Part shown: piece by piece, positions 6,196-9,787 of the stretch
How positions within the stretch are numbered: the first letter of the stretch is position 1
Layout: every line of letters starts with the position of its first letter
NCBI GenBank assembly: GCA_937957815.1
Contig: CALFXN010000106.1
Location: 1 to 9,787, forward strand
Reading direction: 5' to 3'
Source of the DNA: an uncultured Synergistales bacterium
Lineage (GTDB): Bacteria > Synergistota > Synergistia > Synergistales > Aminobacteriaceae
DNA: 9,787 nt
Notes under the pieces: generated by a model
The model's database searches: none
What the model was told of the DNA's origin: nothing
Seen by the model: the letters and a program-made list of their open reading frames with translations, nothing else
Made by a program: the position numbers and the translations under genes

Positions 6196-6546
6196 GTGGA
6201 AAAAGCTGCGGCCCTTTTCAGCGCGCTGTCGGATCCGACGCGGCTCTCGATTTTCACGGCGCTCCTCGGCTTCGGGGAGGCGTGCGTCTGCCAGTTGCAC
6301 AGGGGGCTTGGAATCCCGCAGTCGATGGCGTCGAGGCACCTGCGGATTCTGTACGACGCCGGGCTGCTCGACAAGCGGCGCGTGAAGCAGTGGATGCACT
6401 ATTCGGTGCGGGCGTCGGACGATCCTTTCGTCCGGCAGGTTATCGGGGCGATCCGGGAGGCGCACTGCGGAACTCCCGAATTCGCTGCCGTGTATGAATG
6501 GATGCGGCGCATTTCGTGCGACGACATCGGGGAGGGCGATTCGTGA
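6196..6546 (+). CDS. arsR: ArsR-family metalloregulatory repressor
   Basis: This 116-residue repressor has the ArsR/SmtB winged [21 protein letters not shown] at the start, then [28 protein letters not shown] as helix-turn-helix, and a wing ending at WMHYSV. A CVC pair (C30, C32) sits just before the recognition helix, the classic trivalent arsenic site, and C91 and C108 are further candidates for a third ligand. The start is a GTG, preceded at about 7 bases by an AGAAGGGG ribosome binding site. It lies 18 bases after the XdhC-family gene, and its TGA overlaps the ACR3 ATG by one base (TGATG), showing tight coupling. It most likely represses the promoter at 5256-5284 through the dyad at 5281-5296. 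Identity is strong. Confidence 0.93.
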   Translation: MEKAAALFSALSDPTRLSIFTALLGFGEACVCQLHRGLGIPQSMASRHLRILYDAGLLDKRRVKQWMHYSVRASDDPFVRQVIGAIREAHCGTPEFAAVYEWMRRISCDDIGEGDS

Positions 6547-7751
6547 TGGACGGGAACGTTCCGGCTCCGGCGCGGGGGTTGGGGTTCTTCGAGCGGTATC
6601 TCACGGTGTGGGTGGTGCTTTCGATCATCGGGGGCATCTTCCTGGGCAAGGCGGCCCCGGAGTTCGCGCGGACGCTGGACGGCATGGCGATCTATGTCGA
6701 CGGGGCGCCGGTCGTGTCCATCCCGATCGCGATATGCCTCTTCTTCATGATGTACCCGATCATGGTCAAGATCGACTTCGGCGAGGTCCTCAAGGCGGGC
6801 AGAAGCGTCAGGCCCGTCGGGCTCACGCTCTTCGTCAACTGGGCCGTCAAGCCCTTCACGATGTACGCGATCGCGGTCTTCTTCCTGGGGACCGTTTTCA
6901 TCCGGTTCATCGGCCCGGACGCGACGGACATCGTGAAAATGCCGCTCGGGCTCGACCTCGCCGTGGGTGATTCCTACGGCGTCGGAAAGGTCATCCTCGT
7001 CGAAGGCGTCAAGGCGTTGCAGGTTCCGCTCTGGCGGAGCTACCTCGCCGGGTGCATTCTTCTCGGGATCGCTCCCTGCACGGCGATGGTCCTCGTCTGG
7101 GGATACCTCGCCAGGGGCAACGACGGACACACGCTCGTCATGGTCGCCATCAACTCGCTCTCGATGCTGCTGCTCTACGGTCCGCTCGGCGGCTTCCTCC
7201 TGGGCGTCGGCCGGATTCCGGTGCCCTGGCAGGCGCTCGTGCTCTCCATCGCCATCTACGTGGCGCTGCCGCTCGTGGCGGGGTACTGGTCGCGGAAGGC
7301 GATCATCGGCGCGAAGGGGGAAACGTGGTTCCGCGAGAAGTTCCTTCACGTCCTCACGCCGATAACGATCGTTTCGCTCCTGGCGACGCTGGTCCTGCTC
7401 TTCTCGTTCAAGGGGGCGGTCATCACGGCCAACCCGCTCACGATCCTGTGGATCGCAATCCCGCTCTTCCTTCAGACGGTTCTGATCTTCGCGCTGGGAT
7501 ACTGGCTGTCGCGCGTCCTGAAGCTCAGCTACGCGGACGCGGCCCCGTCGGCGATGATCGGGGCGTCCAACCACTTCGAGGTGGCCATCGCGACGGCCAC
7601 GATGCTCTACGGCCTGTCGTCGGGCGCGGCGCTCGCGACGGTCGTGGGCGTTCTCATCGAGGTGCCCGTCATGCTGATGCTCGTGAAGATCTGCCTGAGA
7701 ACGCAGCACTGGTTTCCGGCCAAAGACGGAAGCGGCCGGGCGAAACGGTGA
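6546..7751 (+). CDS. acr3: ACR3-family arsenite efflux permease
   Basis: This 401-residue inner-membrane carrier belongs to the ACR3 (BART superfamily) arsenite exporters, with ten hydrophobic segments. Key features are [17 protein letters not shown] with the essential-type Cys178 in the middle membrane segment and [12 protein letters not shown] with the conserved Glu355; [12 protein letters not shown] and [15 protein letters not shown] are also ACR3 signatures. The start is ATG 6546, overlapping the arsR stop, with GGAGG at 6531-6535; GTG 6543 is an alternative three bases earlier. The loop before the Cys segment (about residues 118-168) seems longer than in the usual ACR3 and contains a partly amphipathic stretch with [12 protein letters not shown]. 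It exports arsenite (some members antimonite) using the membrane potential. No arsenate reductase is in view. Confidence 0.95.
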   Translation: MDGNVPAPARGLGFFERYLTVWVVLSIIGGIFLGKAAPEFARTLDGMAIYVDGAPVVSIPIAICLFFMMYPIMVKIDFGEVLKAGRSVRPVGLTLFVNWAVKPFTMYAIAVFFLGTVFIRFIGPDATDIVKMPLGLDLAVGDSYGVGKVILVEGVKALQVPLWRSYLAGCILLGIAPCTAMVLVWGYLARGNDGHTLVMVAINSLSMLLLYGPLGGFLLGVGRIPVPWQALVLSIAIYVALPLVAGYWSRKAIIGAKGETWFREKFLHVLTPITIVSLLATLVLLFSFKGAVITANPLTILWIAIPLFLQTVLIFALGYWLSRVLKLSYADAAPSAMIGASNHFEVAIATATMLYGLSSGAALATVVGVLIEVPVMLMLVKICLRTQHWFPAKDGSGRAKR

Positions 7752-7766
7752 AGCCGGTTCCGGCTT
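7751..7766 (+). repeat. Small hairpin overlapping the ACR3 stop codon
   Basis: The arms AAGCCG and CGGCTT flank a GTTC loop immediately at the end of acr3. There is no T-run directly after it, so it is not a convincing intrinsic terminator; it may protect or attenuate the transcript before the second ars unit. Confidence 0.35.
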
Positions 7767-7823
7767 ATGAACGGAAGTTTTGCAGAGAGTACTCCGCAGA
7801 ATTACCGGGTCGGCTTCTGAGAT

Positions 7824-7843
7824 ATGTGGTAATATGCACACAT
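7824..7843 (+). promoter_or_regulatory. Putative second ars promoter with overlapping dyad
   Basis: An extended -10, TG-N-TAATAT (TG 7827-7828, TAATAT 7830-7835), lies in a 183-base gap after acr3, without a clear -35. An imperfect dyad, ATGTG (7824-7828) and CACAT (7839-7843), straddles it. The element shares TATGC(G/A)CA with the dyad upstream of the first ars unit, which suggests a second ArsR site. Confidence 0.4.
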
Positions 7844-7871
7844 TCAAATATGATGTTTCGGAGGAACAGCC

Positions 7872-7937
7872 TTGGCCAACCAGGGTGTTTTGAAGATGTG
7901 GATTTTCACTGTCTTTCGGGGAGTGATCGCAGTATGA
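7872..7937 (+). CDS. Candidate 21-codon leader ORF coupled to arsF
   Basis: A TTG codon at 7872 follows GGAGGA (7860-7865) by 6 bases and opens a 21-codon frame with a hydrophobic second half (MWIFTVF, then RGVIAV). Its TGA at 7935-7937 overlaps the ATG of the ArsF-family gene (ATGA). The best ribosome binding site in the leader therefore belongs to this frame rather than to arsF. It could be a coupling or leader peptide, or a chance ORF; an internal ATG at 7896 is an alternative start. No homology is claimed. Confidence 0.35.
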   Translation: MANQGVLKMWIFTVFRGVIAV

Positions 7938-8578
7938 AGGGGAAGAATGTTCTGACGGTCGTGTTGCTCGTGTTCGTTATCGCGAGTCTGGGCTATGTGG
8001 CGTTCGGCGAGCTTGGAGGCCGCGCTTCGGCTCCGGCGCCTGGGAAGGCCGCCGCACCCGTTTCGCCCGAAACTCCGGCCAGACCCGCGGCTCCGGTTGC
8101 GACAGATGCGCCTGAGCGCGTGACCACAGCCGCTGCGCAGGAGGCGAAGACGCTCGAATCCCTTCCGGAGAGGACGCCCGAAGCGGCAAAAAGTGCGACG
8201 GCCGAAGCGCCCGTCGCAGGAAAGCGTTTCGTCGCCTATTACCTTCACGGCCGGAAGCGGTGCGTGAGCTGCACGACGATCGAGCGGCTGACGAAGAACG
8301 CGCTCGACGCGCACTTCGCCGACGCACAGAAGAGCGGCCTGATGGAGGTTCGCCTGGTCAACGTCGAGACGCCCGAAAACCGGCATTACATCCAGGACTA
8401 TCAGATCACCAACCAGTCGGTGATCCTCTCCGAGCTTCAGGACGGCAAAGAGGTTCGCTGGAAGAACCTGAAGCAGGTCTGGCGTCTGTTCCGGGATGAG
8501 GCGGCCTTCGACGACTATATCCGCACGGAGACGGAGGCATTCCTCAAGGGAGACGAAACGGGGTCGGTGAAGCGGTGA
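7934..8578 (+). CDS. arsF: ArsF-family membrane-anchored thioredoxin-like protein (organoarsenical resistance)
   Basis: This is a 214-residue protein with one N-terminal membrane anchor (about residues 5-24), a long Ala/Pro-rich linker (about 30-95) and a thioredoxin-like domain (about 97-205) that would face the periplasm. The domain has AYYLHGRKRC-VSC with a C110-x-x-C113 motif, then LVNVETPENRHYIQDYQI and VRWKNLKQVW, which are the hallmarks of the family named for ArsF, a subunit associated with reduction of nitrophenyl arsenicals. The start is ATG 7934 with GGGGAG (7918-7923) 10 bases upstream, overlapping the small ORF stop; an upstream in-frame ATG pair near 7850 lacks a ribosome binding site. 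It overlaps arsG by four bases (GTGA). The family name implies nitroreductase function, but nothing visible here binds flavin; a disulfide-reductase role fits the sequence equally well. Confidence 0.8.
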   Translation: MKGKNVLTVVLLVFVIASLGYVAFGELGGRASAPAPGKAAAPVSPETPARPAAPVATDAPERVTTAAAQEAKTLESLPERTPEAAKSATAEAPVAGKRFVAYYLHGRKRCVSCTTIERLTKNALDAHFADAQKSGLMEVRLVNVETPENRHYIQDYQITNQSVILSELQDGKEVRWKNLKQVWRLFRDEAAFDDYIRTETEAFLKGDETGSVKR

Positions 8579-9267
8579 GCGCGCTCTGGTTCGGCGTCGC
8601 GACGGCGTTCTGGCTCGGACTCCTGACGGCCGTCAGCCCCTGTCCCCTTGCGACCAACATCGCGGCGGTGTCGTTTCTCGCCCGACGGGTCGATAGTCCG
8701 CGGGAGGTCTTCCTTGCGGGAATCCTGTACACGCTGGGCCGGGTGCTGACCTACGCCGTCCTCGGGGTTCTGCTCGCGACGAGCGCACTGTCCGCGCCGG
8801 GCGTCTCCGCAGCGCTCCAGTTCACCATGAGCAAGCTTCTCGGGCCGCTTCTGGTCCTCGTCGGGATGATCCTTCTCGGGTTGCTGTCGCTGCCGTCGTT
8901 CGGCGGCGGGACATCCGAAGCCCTGACCCGGCGTGCGGAAGAGATGGGGCTGTTCGGCGCGCTGCTTCTGGGCGTGATGTTTTCGCTGGCGTTCTGTCCG
9001 GTGTCGGCCGCGCTCTTTTTCGGCTCGCTGCTTCCCCTCGCGGTCAATGTGGGATCCGGGCTGCTTCTGCCCGCCGTGTACGGCGTGGCGACGGGGTTGC
9101 CGGTCCTCGTCTTCGCGCTCCTGATCGCCTTCGGCGTCAAGAGCCTGTCGGGGGTCTTCGGCCGCGTGACGCGGATCGAACTGTGGGCCCGGCGGATCAC
9201 CGGCGGGATTTTCATCGGCGTCGGACTGTACAAGACGCTGCAGGACATATTCGGCCTGTTCGTGTAG
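8575..9267 (+). CDS. arsG: ArsG-family CcdA/DsbD-like membrane protein
   Basis: This is a 230-residue integral membrane protein with six likely membrane segments, resembling CcdA and the central domain of DsbD. Two cysteines lie at equivalent places in the two halves: C23 in AVSPCPLATN and C141 in LAFCPVSAALFFG. In CcdA such a pair passes electrons from cytosolic thioredoxin to an outside thiol protein. Relatives beside ArsF are named ArsG and are proposed to export aromatic aminophenyl arsenicals. The GTG start at 8575 overlaps the arsF stop (GTGA), indicating coupled translation, and no strong ribosome binding site of its own is seen. The BFD-like gene follows after 31 bases. Both permease and thiol-relay functions remain open; the conserved cysteine pair favours the relay. 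Confidence 0.82.
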   Translation: MSALWFGVATAFWLGLLTAVSPCPLATNIAAVSFLARRVDSPREVFLAGILYTLGRVLTYAVLGVLLATSALSAPGVSAALQFTMSKLLGPLLVLVGMILLGLLSLPSFGGGTSEALTRRAEEMGLFGALLLGVMFSLAFCPVSAALFFGSLLPLAVNVGSGLLLPAVYGVATGLPVLVFALLIAFGVKSLSGVFGRVTRIELWARRITGGIFIGVGLYKTLQDIFGLFV

Positions 9268-9298
9268 AACGGGTTTCGACGAGGAGGATTCGGACGGA

Positions 9299-9562
9299 AT
9301 GACCGATTGGGAAAAGGTTCCCCAGACCGAAATCGTATGCGGGTGCGCGAGTGTCACAAAGCGCGACATCGTTCGCGCCATCGCCGCTGGAGCCGAAACG
9401 TTCGAGGCGATTTGCGACGCGACGGGCGCCGGCAAGGGACACAAGTGCGCCGAACTGAACCCGAGGGGGCGCTGCTGTCACGGGGATATCCGCGAACTGC
9501 TCGCGGCGTATGGCCCGGCGCTCAAGCGGATGAAGGGGGGATGTTCCTGTGGCGGAGGGTGA
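9299..9562 (+). CDS. Small cysteine-rich BFD/CopZ-N-like (2Fe-2S)-binding protein
   Basis: This is an 87-residue cytosolic protein with a BFD-like fold signature: CGC at 14-16, VTKRDIVRAI, a GAETFEAICDATGAG segment, and then KC at 50 followed by NPRGRCC (C59-C60). The CxC followed about 33 residues later by Cys is the BFD [2Fe-2S] pattern, while the C-x8-CC ending instead of CxxC recalls the N-terminal metal-cluster domain of archaeal CopZ-type proteins. The C-terminus ends in GGCSCGGG (C82, C84), an extra soft-metal-binding CxC tail. The start ATG 9299 has GAGGAGG at 9281-9287. It sits between arsG and a second arsR, so an electron-donor or metalloid-chaperone role for the ArsF/ArsG pair is plausible but unproven. 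It might correspond to the third partner in arsEFG-type operons; I cannot confirm that. Confidence 0.72.
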   Translation: MTDWEKVPQTEIVCGCASVTKRDIVRAIAAGAETFEAICDATGAGKGHKCAELNPRGRCCHGDIRELLAAYGPALKRMKGGCSCGGG

Positions 9563-9572
9563 AGCGCCTGAG

Positions 9573-9587
9573 ACGGCCGGTTCGGCC
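9573..9587 (+). repeat. Small G+C-rich hairpin before the second arsR
   Basis: The sequence CGGCCG-GTT-CGGCCG forms a six-base-pair stem with a three-base loop between the BFD-like gene and the second arsR. No T-run follows, so it is not a terminator; it lies within the alternative N-terminal extension of that arsR. Confidence 0.3.
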
Positions 9588-9611
9588 GCAGCATATAGGG
9601 AATGCCCGGTA

Positions 9612-9787
9612 ATGAGCGAACGCATACAGCAGCAAAAGGCCGATATCCTCAAGGCTGTGGCCCATCCCGTGCGCCTTTCGATCGTGGAGATGCTCGGGGA
9701 AAGGGAGCGGTGCGCGTGCGAGATCTGCGACACCTTTCCATGCGACCGGACGACGGTGAGCAAGCATCTTGCCGTCCTCAAAAGCCT
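9612..9787 (+). CDS. arsR: Second ArsR-family regulator, cysteine-rich, partial at right edge
   Basis: The first 58 residues of an ArsR/SmtB-type repressor are visible: DILKAVAHPVRLSIVEML, then an unusual cysteine-dense run RCACEICDTFPC (C34, C36, C39, C44), and TTVSKHLAVLK as the recognition helix. The CxC pair matches the arsenic-binding site of ArsR proteins, with two additional thiols that could alter specificity, for example toward organic arsenicals. The ATG at 9612 has AGGGA about 10 bases upstream. A GTG at 9549 in the same frame, with a strong AAGGGGGG before it and overlapping the BFD-like gene by 14 bases, would add 21 residues and cannot be excluded. The gene continues beyond the window. 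Confidence 0.85.
   Translation, partial: MSERIQQQKADILKAVAHPVRLSIVEMLGERERCACEICDTFPCDRTTVSKHLAVLKS

Noticed and set aside
7751..7766. Intrinsic terminator after acr3.
   Set aside because: The stem is short, and no T-run follows; the nearest TTTT is about a dozen bases further on.
5278..7847. Long open frames antisense to the xdhC, arsR and acr3 genes.
   Set aside because: They have Arg/Asp/Glu/Pro-rich composition from the third codon frame of G+C-rich genes, no ribosome binding sites and no recognisable domains.
1..9787. CRISPR array, tRNA, rRNA, insertion sequence or attachment site.
   Set aside because: No regularly spaced direct repeats, no tRNA-like cloverleaf, no transposase or integrase motifs and no terminal inverted repeats were seen on either strand.

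Overview
The window is a piece of a G+C-rich bacterial chromosome or large element that looks like an accessory 'defence and resistance' region. I cannot name the organism. The class D beta-lactamase-like protein with an N-terminal signal, and the membrane-anchored thioredoxin-like protein, suit a cell with a periplasm. The ars genes suit a metalloid-exposed, possibly anaerobic habitat. No integrase, transposase, tRNA, rRNA or CRISPR array is visible.

Left part (1-2600, all minus strand). A WYL-domain regulator (1529-2515, GTG start) lies directly upstream of a cas3 gene whose HD nuclease half (598-1467) and helicase half (597 to beyond the left edge) are in the same reading frame but separated by a single TAA codon. 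The cas3 5' end is strikingly AT-rich, while the neighbouring WYL gene is G+C-rich, so a composition border falls near position 1500. The Cas3 sequence is most like the type I-C/Dvulg style, but no other cas gene is in view to confirm the subtype.

Middle part (2700-5035, minus strand). A MATE-family efflux pump (2722-4077) follows a secreted class D (OXA-type) beta-lactamase homologue (4235-5032) with all the usual active-site motifs. Each gene has its own plausible promoter. The 299-bp gap 5033-5331 separates them from the divergent ars genes and carries promoters for both directions and several small dyads.

Right part (5256-9787, plus strand). An arsenic locus begins with an XdhC/CoxI-family gene, then arsR and an ACR3 arsenite efflux permease in tight succession behind a TTGACA promoter with a perfect dyad at its start region. 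A second unit begins at about 7824. It holds a 21-codon candidate leader ORF coupled to an ArsF-family membrane-anchored thioredoxin-like protein, an overlapping ArsG-family CcdA-like membrane protein, a small cysteine-rich BFD/CopZ-N-like protein, and a second, cysteine-rich ArsR that runs off the window. By family knowledge, ACR3 exports arsenite, and ArsF/ArsG relatives are linked to resistance to aromatic (nitro/amino-phenyl) arsenicals. The architecture also allows a thiol-electron relay across the membrane.

The most unusual points are the in-frame stop that splits cas3, the XdhC protein leading an ars operon, and the ArsF-ArsG-BFD group with its hidden upstream ORF.
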